Assembly: GCF_016863015.1 (NCBI RefSeq)
Contig: NZ_BOOB01000040.1
Coordinates: 1 to 64,000 of the forward strand
DNA length: 64,000 nucleotides
Reading direction: 5' to 3'
Source of the DNA: Microbispora amethystogenes
GTDB lineage: Bacteria; Actinomycetota; Actinomycetes; Streptosporangiales; Streptosporangiaceae
Part shown: piece by piece, positions 19,598 through 27,323 of the stretch
Layout: each line of letters starts with the position of its first letter
Position numbering within the stretch: the stretch's first letter is position 1
The notes under the pieces: generated by a model
What the model was told of the DNA's origin: nothing
The model's database searches: none
Seen by the model: the letters and a program-made list of their open reading frames with translations, nothing else
Position numbers and translations under genes: made by a program

Positions 19598-21748
19598 ATG
19601 AGGTTCAATCGCACACGGGTCCCGCTGCTGTTCCAGGACTCCATGACCGAGTGCGGCGCCGCCTGCCTCGCCATGGTCCTCGGGGCGCACGGTCACCACA
19701 CCACGGTCCGCGCGCTCGCGGACGAGATGGGGATCGGGCGCGACGGCGGGACCGCTCTCTCACTCATCCGGGCGGCACGCCGGCGGGGCCTCACCGCACG
19801 TGCCTTCTCGCTGCCCGCGGAGGCGATCCGGCACGTCCCCCTCCCCGCCGTGGCCCACTGGGAGTCGCGCCACTTCGTCGTCGTCGAGGCGCTCGGGCGT
19901 GGCCGCGTCACGATCGCCGATCCGGGAACGGGACGTCACCGGATCGATGAGGAGGAGTTCGCCGGGTCCTTCAGCGGGGTGGTGCTCGTCTTCGAACCGG
20001 GGCCGGAGTTCGCCCGAGGGCGGTTCGGGCACGCGCGGAGCCGTTCATGGCTCCAGTTCATCCGTACGGCGTTCGCCGCGCGGCGGCCGCTGGTCGCCCT
20101 GCTGGCCCTGTTCAGCGTCGTGACGCAGGCGTTCGGGCTCGTCCTGCCCGTCCTGACCGGGCTGATCGTCGACCGGGTGGTGCTCGCGGGCGAGCGGGAT
20201 CTGATCACCGCCCTCGGCGCGGGCCTGCTCGCGGTCTTCGCCACGCACACGGCGGTGGGGGTGCTGCGGGCGTTCACGCTCGCGGCCCTGCGCGTCCGCG
20301 CGGACGCCGACCTGCTGGAGATCACCGCGACCCGCCTGCTCGCGGCGCCGTTCCGGTTCTTCGCCGGGCGGACGTCCGTGGACCTGTCCAACAAGGTCAT
20401 GGGAACCGTGCTGATCAGGGAGATCGTGATCGGCCAGGCCCTCCTCGCGGTCTTCGACGGCCCGCTGGCGCTGGGATACCTGGTCGCGGTGGCCGTCCGC
20501 AGTCCGCTGACCGGCGCCTGCCTGCTGGCCTTCGCGGCGGCCCAGGTCGCCCTGCTGCTGGCCACCCGGCGGCACGTCAGCGACCTGGCCCGCCGCGAGG
20601 CGGACACGCGCAGCGACGTCCAGGGCCGGCTCGTCGAGGTGGTGCGGGGCATCGAGAGCATCAAGGCCTCGGGTTCCGAACCCCGCGTCCGGCACCGGTG
20701 GACGAAGCTGCTGGCGGTGTACGTCGGCCGGGCCGGGCGCAGCAGCCGGGCCCAGGGCCTGCAACAGGCGGTGTTCGACGCGCTCAGGTTCACGGCCCCA
20801 CTGGTCCTGGTCTGGGTCGGGGCGGGGCAGGTCGTCGGCGGGGAGATGTCACTGGGCGAGATGCTCGCGCTGCAGGCGCTCGCGGCCGTCGCGCTCTCCC
20901 TGCTGTCCTCGCTGATCGGCGGTCTGCAGGCACTCCAGGCGGCCCGGCCGTACGTGGACCGCCTGGCCGACGTCTGGGAGGCCGAGGCGGAGCCGGTCCC
21001 CCCGGACGCGGTGACCGCCGAGGTGAGCGGCCGCGTCAGCGCGGAGGGCGTGGGCTTCCGGTACACGGCGGAGGCGCCCTGGGTGGTGCGGGACGTCAGC
21101 GTGGAGGTGGCGCCGGGCCGGAAGCTCGCCCTGGTGGGCCGGTCGGGCTCGGGCAAGACGACCCTCGCCCGCGTGCTGCTCGGGCTCTTCGCCCCCACCG
21201 AGGGGGAGATCCGCTACGACGGCCTGCCCGCCTCCCGCTTCGACCCGGGCGCCCTGCGCCGCCAGTTCGCGGTGGTGCCGCAGGAACCCGTGCTGTTCAC
21301 CGGGACCATTGCCGAGAACATCGCGCTGAACGCGCCGGGCGCGCCGGCCGAGGAGATCGCCGAGGCGGCCCGCCTCGCCTGCGTCCACGACGACATCATG
21401 GCCATGCCCATGGGGTACGGCACCCTGCTCGCCGAGGGGGGCGGCCTGTCCGGCGGGCAGCGGCAGCGGATCGCCCTGGCCAGGGCCCTGCTGTCCAGGC
21501 CGAGGCTGCTGCTCCTGGACGAGGCCACCAGCCACCTCGACACGGCGACGGAGGCGGCGATCGAGGCCAACCTCGCCGGGCTGGACATGACGCGCATCGT
21601 CATCGCCCACCGGCTGAGCACCGTGCTGGACGCCGATCTCATTCTCGTGCTGGAGGCCGGACGGGTCGTGGAGGCAGGCGCGCACGCCGACCTGCTGCGG
21701 GCGGGCGGGCCGTACGCGCGCCTGGCCGGCGGCTCAGCGCGGTCGTGA
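19598..21748 (+). CDS. C39-peptidase-containing ABC exporter
   Basis: Bifunctional transporter of 716 residues that cleaves double-glycine leaders and exports the core. The peptidase domain (residues about 6-140) has the oxyanion Gln13, catalytic Cys19 in MTECGAACLAMVLGAHG, His in HWESRHFVVVE and Asp in IADPGTG. The membrane domain follows (about 150-450), then the ATPase with GRSGSGKTTLAR, LSGGQRQRIALARAL and LLLDEATSHLD. Start is the ATG at 19598. It reads divergently from the two precursors whose GG leaders are its obvious substrates. Together with the ATP-grasp ligase this completes a production-and-export set. Confidence 0.95.
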   Translation: MRFNRTRVPLLFQDSMTECGAACLAMVLGAHGHHTTVRALADEMGIGRDGGTALSLIRAARRRGLTARAFSLPAEAIRHVPLPAVAHWESRHFVVVEALGRGRVTIADPGTGRHRIDEEEFAGSFSGVVLVFEPGPEFARGRFGHARSRSWLQFIRTAFAARRPLVALLALFSVVTQAFGLVLPVLTGLIVDRVVLAGERDLITALGAGLLAVFATHTAVGVLRAFTLAALRVRADADLLEITATRLLAAPFRFFAGRTSVDLSNKVMGTVLIREIVIGQALLAVFDGPLALGYLVAVAVRSPLTGACLLAFAAAQVALLLATRRHVSDLARREADTRSDVQGRLVEVVRGIESIKASGSEPRVRHRWTKLLAVYVGRAGRSSRAQGLQQAVFDALRFTAPLVLVWVGAGQVVGGEMSLGEMLALQALAAVALSLLSSLIGGLQALQAARPYVDRLADVWEAEAEPVPPDAVTAEVSGRVSAEGVGFRYTAEAPWVVRDVSVEVAPGRKLALVGRSGSGKTTLARVLLGLFAPTEGEIRYDGLPASRFDPGALRRQFAVVPQEPVLFTGTIAENIALNAPGAPAEEIAEAARLACVHDDIMAMPMGYGTLLAEGGGLSGGQRQRIALARALLSRPRLLLLDEATSHLDTATEAAIEANLAGLDMTRIVIAHRLSTVLDADLILVLEAGRVVEAGAHADLLRAGGPYARLAGGSARS

Positions 21749-21899
21749 CCGGCGACGGGCCGCCCCAAGATTTTTCACGCCGTTTGTCACCCTTCCGACC
21801 TGCCCAGAAGCCGCCGGGCCGCCGCGCGGCGACGAATCCGCCCGCATGGATTTGGAGTAGATGGGAAAGGTCTCCACAAACCCACGGAAGAGACACGGT

Positions 21900-21999
21900 T
21901 TGACAACAAATATAACGATCGCCACTGTCGGGTAGCGGAGCGACGCGCTCCGGCCGCCAGTCCGGCGGAAAACCTCACACCGCACGATATGGAGGAACG
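21900..21999 (+). promoter_or_regulatory. Upstream region of the secreted Pro/Thr-rich protein
   Basis: The 251-bp gap contains an AT-rich stretch with TTGACA (21900-21905) followed by ACAAATATAAC, and a GGAGGAACG ribosome site just before the GTG at 22000. A consensus -10 at normal spacing is not evident, so I do not name a sigma factor. Confidence 0.35.
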
Positions 22000-23109
22000 G
22001 TGACGCCGACCAACCCCCACCGCCCGAAGGAAGGACAGTCGTCCGGCCCGGGCGGACCTCGCAGGCGCATCTCCCACCCCATGATCCTCGCCACCGCGTT
22101 CGTCCTCACCGCGACCGGCGGCGTCGGAGTGGCGGCGGCCTCCGCCGCTCCCGTCACCCCGCCGACCGACGCTCCGGAACCCGTGGTGACGGCCACCGTG
22201 ACGATCACGCCCACGCAGGAGACCATCCCCGCCGAGACCACCACCCCCGCGACCGCCACCACGGTGCCCCTCGTGGGCCCGTTCATCGGCGTGCTGCACG
22301 GCGAGGTGGTCGTGCCGGCCAGGAACGGGTGTGACACCGTCACGGTGTTCACCCAGACCGGCCAGGCCGTCGCCGTGGCCGAGGGCTCGGTCACCGTCCG
22401 GAGCCAGGACGGCTTCGAACAGTCCTACGCCGTCGACGACTCGACGCGGGTGTTCACGGGCCGTCGCGGCGGCGAGATCCGGCAGGACGCCTGGGTCTCG
22501 GTGGTCGCCGCGGTGCCCGCCTCCCAGTCGCCCGCCCCGCCGAGCCCGACTCCTCCGACGACGCCTGAAGCCACCCCCACTCTCCCCGAGGAGACCCCCA
22601 CAGCGCCCGAAAGCACGCCGACTCCTCCCGAAGCCACCCCCACTCCCCCTCAGGAGACGCCGGCTCCCCCCGGGGAGACCCCCACGCCCGCTCCCGAGAC
22701 CCTGACCCCTCCGGCTCCGGAGGCTCCCGCGGCGCCGGGCGCGACGGACTCCGTCGCGCCGAAGACCGAACCGTCGCCCGCCGCCTCTCAGGGGGAGACC
22801 GCGGCGGCCGCCTACGTCTTCGATCTCTCCCGGCCGAGCAGGAAGCTGTGGAACCTCGGCAAGGGCTCGCCGTACTTCCCGCACTGGCGCTCCGGCAAGC
22901 TGGCCTGGCACACGCCGAAGCCCTGCGCGACGCCGACGGTCACGCCCACGGCGCCGAACGACACTCCCACCGAGACCCCCACAGAGACCCCCACCGACAC
23001 CCCGACCGCACCGACCACCCCGAGCGCTCCGGCGGAGACGCCCACCGACCCCGTGTCCCCCACCGCTGAGCCGACGCTCCCGGACGCCCCGGCTCCGCCC
23101 GGGTCCTGA
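22000..23109 (+). CDS. Secreted Pro/Thr-rich protein, function unknown
   Basis: Protein of 369 residues, not recognised as a named family. A signal-type segment follows a basic stretch (GGPRRRISHPMILATAFVLTATGGVGVAAASAAP). A small globular part at about residues 85-170 (GPFIGVLHGEVVVPARNGCDTVTVFTQTG...) looks like a beta-rich domain and carries one Cys. It is followed by two long Pro-Thr-Glu linkers (ETPTPPEATPTP-like) separated by a short conserved-looking piece, LWNLGKGSPYFPHWRSGKLAWHTPKPC, with a second Cys. Such linkers usually span the cell wall. Start GTG has GGAGGAACG upstream. A strong hairpin terminator follows. It is downstream of the RiPP exporter, but nothing links the two functionally. 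Confidence 0.8.
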   Translation: MTPTNPHRPKEGQSSGPGGPRRRISHPMILATAFVLTATGGVGVAAASAAPVTPPTDAPEPVVTATVTITPTQETIPAETTTPATATTVPLVGPFIGVLHGEVVVPARNGCDTVTVFTQTGQAVAVAEGSVTVRSQDGFEQSYAVDDSTRVFTGRRGGEIRQDAWVSVVAAVPASQSPAPPSPTPPTTPEATPTLPEETPTAPESTPTPPEATPTPPQETPAPPGETPTPAPETLTPPAPEAPAAPGATDSVAPKTEPSPAASQGETAAAAYVFDLSRPSRKLWNLGKGSPYFPHWRSGKLAWHTPKPCATPTVTPTAPNDTPTETPTETPTDTPTAPTTPSAPAETPTDPVSPTAEPTLPDAPAPPGS

Positions 23110-23114
23110 TCGCC

Positions 23115-23158
23115 CCGTACGGCCGGCCCTCGCCTCGGCGCGAGGGCCGGCCGTACGG
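23115..23158 (+). terminator. 19-bp-stem hairpin terminator
   Basis: CCGTACGGCCGGCCCTCGC pairs perfectly with GCGAGGGCCGGCCGTACGG around the loop CTCGGC, five bases after the stop codon of the Pro/Thr-rich protein. GC-rich hairpins without a T-tract are normal actinobacterial terminators. Confidence 0.85.
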
Positions 23159-23302
23159 CTGCCCGGCGTGAGAAGAGGCCGCGCGCCGGGAGGCGGCCAT
23201 CCCCGGCGCGCGGGAGGAAGCCGCCTATACTGCCGCTGCCGGCGGATCGGAGCGATGCCTTCCGTGCCACCCTCGAAGTACCGACGAAAGGTGACGCAGG
23301 CC

Positions 23303-24709
23303 ATGCTGGAAGGACTTCGACAGGCGGCCGGAAGAGACGGCGCCGCCGCCGTACGGCTCGGAGACGACGCGCTGGCGCCGGAGGAACTGCTGCGCGCCGC
23401 GAGCGCCGTGGCCGGCGGGATCGCGGGCGCCCCCTCGGTCGCCGTCCACGCCACCCCGACCATGGACACCGTGATCGCGGTGGTCGCGGGACTGCTCGCG
23501 AACGTCCCGGTCGTGCCGGTGCCCCCCGACGCCGGGCCGATGGAGCGCGACCACATCCTCCTGGACTCGGCTCCCGCGCTCATGCTGGCGGCGAAGGGCG
23601 CGCTGGAGGACCCGGGCGTCTCCGGCATCCCCGTCGTCCCGGTGGACGACGTCGCGGGCGCGGAGACGTCCTTCCTCAGCCCGGAGCCCGGCTCGACCGC
23701 CCTGGTGCTCTACACCAGCGGCACGACGGGCCGCCCGAAGGGCGTGCGGATCTCCCACGGCGCGATCACGGCCAACCTCGGCGCGCTCGCGGAGGCGTGG
23801 GCGTGGACGGAGGAGGACACCCTGGTCCACGGGCTGCCGCTGTTCCACGTCCACGGCCTGATCCTTGGCGTGCTCGGCGCCTTCCACACCGGCTCGGCAC
23901 TCGTACACACGGGACGGCCGTCCCCCCGCGCGTACGCCGCGGCGCCGGGGACCGTCTACTTCGGCGTCCCCACCGTGTGGTCGCGGGTCCGCGACGACCC
24001 GGAGTCGGCGCGGGCGCTGCGCGGCGCCAGGCTGCTGGTCTCCGGCAGCGCTCCGCTCCGGCCGGCGCTCTTCGACGACGTGCGGGCCCTCACCGGGCAC
24101 GCCCTGCTCAACCGGTACGGCATGACCGAGACGCTGGTCACGCTCAGCGGCCGGGCCGGAGAGGACCAGACACCCGGCTGGGTCGGGACCGCCCTGCCGG
24201 GCGTGGAGACCCGGCTGGTGGCGGAGGACGGCGCCCTCCTGCCCCACGACGGCTCCGCCCTGGGCGAGCTCGAGGTGCGGGGGCCGAGCCTGTTCACCGA
24301 ATACACCAACGCGCCGGAGGCCACGGCGGCCTCGATGACCGCGGACGGCTGGTTCCGCACCGGCGACCTGGCGATCGTCGGACCCGGTGGCGCCCACCGG
24401 ATCATGGGCAGGGCGTCGACCGACTTCATCAAGACCGGCGGCTTCAAGGTGAGCGCCGCCGAGGTGGAGGACGCTCTCCTGGCGCATCCGGCGGTGCGCG
24501 AGGCCGCCGTCGTGGGCGCCCCCGACGACGATCTCGGGGAGCAGATCCACGCCTACGTCGTGGCGGACGCGGTCGCGGCCGACGAGCTCGTGAACTTCGT
24601 CGCCACCGAGTTGTCCGTCCACAAGCGGCCCCGGCAGGTGAACTTCGTGCCGGAGCTGCCCAAGAACCGGCTCGGCAAGGTCGTCAAGGGCGAGCTCGGC
24701 CGCCGGTGA
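23303..24709 (+). CDS. matB: Malonyl-CoA synthetase-like acyl-CoA ligase (MatB type)
   Basis: Adenylate-forming ligase of 468 residues. AMP-binding motif LYTSGTTGRPKGVRIS, the MatB-like block VHGLPLFHVHGLILGVLGAF, LLVSGSAPLR, RYGMTETL and GWFRTGDLA are visible, ending in PKNRLGKVVKGELGRR with the catalytic Lys. MatB activates malonate or methylmalonate; the RYGMTET and HVHGL blocks favour that over long-chain substrates. I start at the ATG at 23303, since it gives the normal short N-terminus before GDDALAPEEL; an ATG at 23254 is possible. It could feed malonyl-CoA to DpgA 7 kb away, but it is outside the dpg operon and may be general metabolism. Confidence 0.85.
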   Translation: MLEGLRQAAGRDGAAAVRLGDDALAPEELLRAASAVAGGIAGAPSVAVHATPTMDTVIAVVAGLLANVPVVPVPPDAGPMERDHILLDSAPALMLAAKGALEDPGVSGIPVVPVDDVAGAETSFLSPEPGSTALVLYTSGTTGRPKGVRISHGAITANLGALAEAWAWTEEDTLVHGLPLFHVHGLILGVLGAFHTGSALVHTGRPSPRAYAAAPGTVYFGVPTVWSRVRDDPESARALRGARLLVSGSAPLRPALFDDVRALTGHALLNRYGMTETLVTLSGRAGEDQTPGWVGTALPGVETRLVAEDGALLPHDGSALGELEVRGPSLFTEYTNAPEATAASMTADGWFRTGDLAIVGPGGAHRIMGRASTDFIKTGGFKVSAAEVEDALLAHPAVREAAVVGAPDDDLGEQIHAYVVADAVAADELVNFVATELSVHKRPRQVNFVPELPKNRLGKVVKGELGRR

Positions 24710-24728
24710 GCGCATCGGGGGGCGCGGC

Positions 24729-25343
24729 TCAGCGGTCGCGCCTGCGCTTGGTCCTGCCGCTCACCCCGCCGAACAACGCCAGGCCCCGCACCACGACCAC
24801 GGGCGCCGAGGGATCGATGTCCGGGCCGTTGTTCACGTCGAAGCCGCCGAATATGCCCGTCCCGTGACAGCGCAGCTCGACCCCCTCGGGCACGATGATC
24901 TCGGCGCCGCCGAAGATCGCGTTGACCGTTATCTCGACCTCCTTCGCCTCGAACTCGGCGGAGGTCAGGTCGAACTGCACCCCGCCGAAGACGGCGAGCG
25001 CCCTGGTCCGCCGCCGTACCCTCCAACGGCCCTTGCGCACGGCGCCGCCGAAGACGGCGACGACGCTCTCGGGCTCGGAGGTCGCGTCCGGGTGGTAGGA
25101 CACCGGGGTCGCGGCCGGACGGTGCCGGTCGACCTGCAGGTCGTGGGTGAGCACGTCGAGCTCACCCACGGTCTTCGCCTGGTAGAGGGTGTCCAGGCGT
25201 TCGGAGTACTCGTCATGACTCAGCTGGCCGTTGCTCAGGGCCTCGCCGAGCAGGGCGGCGACCTGCTCCCTGTTGCTGTCCGAGGCACGCAGGTGCGACG
25301 TCCGCGAGTCACGACGCTCGGGGGGGTTATCCATGACGGTCAC
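24729..25343 (-). CDS. DUF1707 / LiaF-like C-terminal domain protein
   Basis: Cytoplasmic protein of 204 residues. The N-terminal DUF1707 module reads LRASDSNREQVAALLGEALSNGQLSHDEYSERL...A.TVGEL..L..DL. The C-terminal half has repeated VFGG elements (VAVFGGAVRKG, LAVFGGVQFDL, NAIFGGAEIIVPEGVE, GIFGGFDV), the beta-solenoid-like pattern of cell-wall-active antibiotic response proteins. No transmembrane helix is visible, unlike LiaF itself. Start is the GTG at 25343, with GGAG seven bases upstream. The role is probably envelope-stress related, by family analogy only. Confidence 0.88.
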   Translation of the reverse strand: MTVMDNPPERRDSRTSHLRASDSNREQVAALLGEALSNGQLSHDEYSERLDTLYQAKTVGELDVLTHDLQVDRHRPAATPVSYHPDATSEPESVVAVFGGAVRKGRWRVRRRTRALAVFGGVQFDLTSAEFEAKEVEITVNAIFGGAEIIVPEGVELRCHGTGIFGGFDVNNGPDIDPSAPVVVVRGLALFGGVSGRTKRRRDR

Positions 25344-25363
25344 GATAGTTCTCCTCGGCGGCC

Positions 25364-25402
25364 GGCGCCCCTCCACACGCCTGACGGGCGTGGAGGGGCG
25401 CC
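25364..25402 (-). terminator. Hairpin terminator after the Asn/Tyr-rich secreted gene
   Basis: GGCGCCCCTCCAC and GTGGAGGGGCGCC form a 13-bp stem around a roughly 13-base loop, between the stop at 25415 and the DUF1707 start at 25343 (both minus strand). It should insulate the DUF1707 gene from read-through. Confidence 0.8.
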
Positions 25403-25414
25403 TTCCACCGGTGT

Positions 25415-25834
25415 TTAGTTGTAACAGCCGTAGTCGTCGTAGCAGTCGTAACCCCAGACGGCGTTGGCCCAGAGACAGGTGTCCCACCAGGAGTCGTTCC
25501 ACGAGGGAACGACACTGCCGCACGTCTCCCCGTACCCATAGGAGGAGGTGGTGCCCCAGTTGTTGAAACTGTTGTCGGCGGTGTTGTTGATACCGACGGC
25601 GGAGTAGCCGTCTCCGTACCCGGTGGTGCCGCACGGGTTGAGGGCGGTGGTGCGCCAGTTGTCGAAGCTGTTCGCGAAGGTGTTGTTGAACAGGACTTCT
25701 TCAGCCGGGCTCGAGTATCCGTATTCGGTTGGAGCGGTCGCCGCGCCCGCGGCCGTGGCGCTCAGCGCGAGAGCGCCACCGGCGAGCGCGGTGGAGAATG
25801 CGAATCCGGCGATGACCTTCTTGAGCTTGGACAT
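25415..25834 (-). CDS. Small secreted Asn/Tyr/Trp/Cys-rich protein
   Basis: Protein of 139 residues, family not recognised. A clear signal peptide (MSKLKKVIAGFAFSTALAGG, then ALALSATAAGAATA) precedes a mature part of about 105 residues. Two related segments are visible, NNTFANSFDNWRTTA and NNTADNSFNNWGTTS, each followed by a Gly/Tyr-rich piece with one Cys. The C-terminus is dense in Trp, Tyr, Asp and Cys (SWWDTCLWANAVWGYDCYDD). Six or so Cys suggest disulfides. It resembles short cell-surface proteins such as chaplin-like or structural peptides only in size. It has its own promoter region (25835-26029) and a terminator. Confidence 0.8.
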   Translation of the reverse strand: MSKLKKVIAGFAFSTALAGGALALSATAAGAATAPTEYGYSSPAEEVLFNNTFANSFDNWRTTALNPCGTTGYGDGYSAVGINNTADNSFNNWGTTSSYGYGETCGSVVPSWNDSWWDTCLWANAVWGYDCYDDYGCYN

Positions 25835-26029
25835 TCGTCCCCCCTAAAGGATCAACTGCCTGATTTGCACGACATGCACTCTTAGAGTGCTATGTCGTTT
25901 AGTGACCGTTGTGCCGCCATCACCCCGCGCTTGCATGGTTTCCAGGCCGAATGACCGATAAACGGCGATTTACCGTGTTTGATGCCTCATTGTGAGCATT
26001 AGAGCGTCACAAGTCCACTTATGAGTTAT
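25835..26029 (-). promoter_or_regulatory. AT-rich upstream region
   Basis: This gap is markedly less GC-rich than its surroundings and lies downstream of lsr2 and upstream of the secreted protein. It includes the inverted repeat GCACTCT-TAG-AGTGC (25876-25890), close to the start codon. AT-rich DNA beside an Lsr2 gene is a plausible Lsr2 target (inference). Confidence 0.35.
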
Positions 26030-26440
26030 TCATCCCGAAATGTCCGATTCTGTGTCGCCTGCGGACGCCTCCTCGGAGGCCTCCTCCGGAGCGGCGTCGG
26101 GGTGGGCCGCGACGAACCGTTCGAGGATCTCGTCGGGCACCTTTCCGCGCGCGGGCACCTCCAGCCCCTGCTCGCGGGCCCACTCGCGGACGTCGGTGAG
26201 CGTGTGGCCGCGCAGGCGCGGCGAGGCGTCCGCGGCCTTCTTCGCGCGCGACGCCTGCTTCACCTCGCGGGCGTTCTCCAGGACTTCCTCGACGAAGGCG
26301 AGCGCCTCGTTCAGGCGCTTGTGGTTCTCGTCGCACAGGTCGATGGCGAAGGTCCGGTTCAGCAGCGGGAACTCCCGTCTCGCCACGTCGTCGCCCTCGG
26401 AGTGGTCGAGGTCGTCAACCAGTATCACCTTCTGCGCCAC
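26030..26440 (-). CDS. lsr2: Lsr2-like nucleoid-associated protein
   Basis: Protein of 136 residues. The N-terminal dimerisation part starts MAQKVILVDDLDHSEGDDVA and has the family pattern FAIDLCDENHKRLNEALAFVEEVLENAREV. The C-terminal DNA-binding helix-turn-helix has VREWAREQGLEVPARGKVPDEILERF; the usual R-G-R AT-hook-like loop appears as A-R-G-K. Lsr2 coats AT-rich and horizontally acquired DNA and silences secondary-metabolite clusters in actinomycetes. Here it carries an extra acidic tail (EEASEEASAGDTESD). Start is GTG at 26440 with AAGGGCGG upstream. Most actinomycetes have more than one paralogue; this longer, diverged one is probably not the main copy. Confidence 0.9.
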   Translation of the reverse strand: MAQKVILVDDLDHSEGDDVARREFPLLNRTFAIDLCDENHKRLNEALAFVEEVLENAREVKQASRAKKAADASPRLRGHTLTDVREWAREQGLEVPARGKVPDEILERFVAAHPDAAPEEASEEASAGDTESDISG

Positions 26441-26567
26441 GTGCCGCCCTTTCCCAGGTGGATCTACGTCTTTGCGAACCGTGGCATCCTACTCGGGCCG
26501 GTCCCCCGCCACTCGCCGGTGCGCCGGCCGGGTGTGACTTCGGAGGCGGGGCGGGTAGGGCCAGGGC

Positions 26568-27323
26568 ATGCCGGAAGGGCATCTGGTCCATCGCCACGCA
26601 CGCGAGCAGCACGACGCGCTCGCCGGGCGCGTGGTCAGGGCCACCAGTCCCCAGGGCAGGTTCGACGCGGGCCCGTACGACGCCAGGGTCGTCGAGCGCG
26701 TGGAGGCCCTCGGCAAGCACCTGCTCTACCGACTGGAGGGCGCCCCGCCCATCCACGTCCACCTCGGCATGCGGGGCCTCTTCCTGCGGTACGACGACCC
26801 CTCGGCCGAGCCGCGCAGGGGCACCCGGCTGCGCCTGGCCACCGGCGACGTGGCGTTCGACCTGATCGCCCCCATGCGGTGCGAGCCGCTGGGCGAGGAG
26901 GAGCTCCGGGCGCTCAGGGCGGCGACCGGCCCCGACCCGCTGCGCGCGGACGCCCGCCGGGAGGACGCCGTACGGCGCCTGCTCGCGGCCCGCTCCCCGG
27001 TCGGCGCGGCCGTGCTCGACCAGCGGGTGTGGGCCGGGATCGGCAACGCCTGGCGGGCGGAACTGCTCTTCCTCGCCGGCCTCGATCCCCGCGCCGCCGG
27101 CATCGGCGCGGAGGCGGCCGGGCGGCTGTGGGACACCGCCGTGCGCTATCTCGCCCTCGGCCGCGACGCCGGGCAGGTGGTCAGCGACCCGGACGCGCCG
27201 GACGAGCGCTGGGTCTACAAACGTGAGCGCTGCCGCCGCTGCGGAACCGCCGTCCGCACCTGGACGCTGGCCGCGAGGACGGCGTACGCGTGCCCGCTCG
27301 ACCAGCCCGCGCATGCCCCTTGA
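26568..27323 (+). CDS. Fpg/Nei-family DNA glycosylase (Nei2-like)
   Basis: Base-excision repair glycosylase/AP lyase of 251 residues. The N-terminus PEGHLVHRHA has the catalytic Pro-Glu; a Lys in GKHLLYRL lies at the expected catalytic position. The helix-two-turn-helix is recognised in LDQRVWAGIGNAWRAELLFLAGLDPR. The C-terminal zinc finger has CRRCGT and a final CPLDQ, with one Cys of the second pair seen clearly (AYACPLDQ). Such enzymes remove oxidised bases. The next gene overlaps it by 34 bp on the same strand, so both may belong to one DNA-damage operon. Confidence 0.9.
   Translation: MPEGHLVHRHAREQHDALAGRVVRATSPQGRFDAGPYDARVVERVEALGKHLLYRLEGAPPIHVHLGMRGLFLRYDDPSAEPRRGTRLRLATGDVAFDLIAPMRCEPLGEEELRALRAATGPDPLRADARREDAVRRLLAARSPVGAAVLDQRVWAGIGNAWRAELLFLAGLDPRAAGIGAEAAGRLWDTAVRYLALGRDAGQVVSDPDAPDERWVYKRERCRRCGTAVRTWTLAARTAYACPLDQPAHAP

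Noticed and set aside
19016-19699. Lanthipeptide or lasso peptide identity for the two precursors.
   Set aside because: No LanM/LanB/LanC-like cyclase, asparagine-synthetase-like lasso cyclase or B1/B2 pair is present; the ATP-grasp enzyme is the only modifying candidate.
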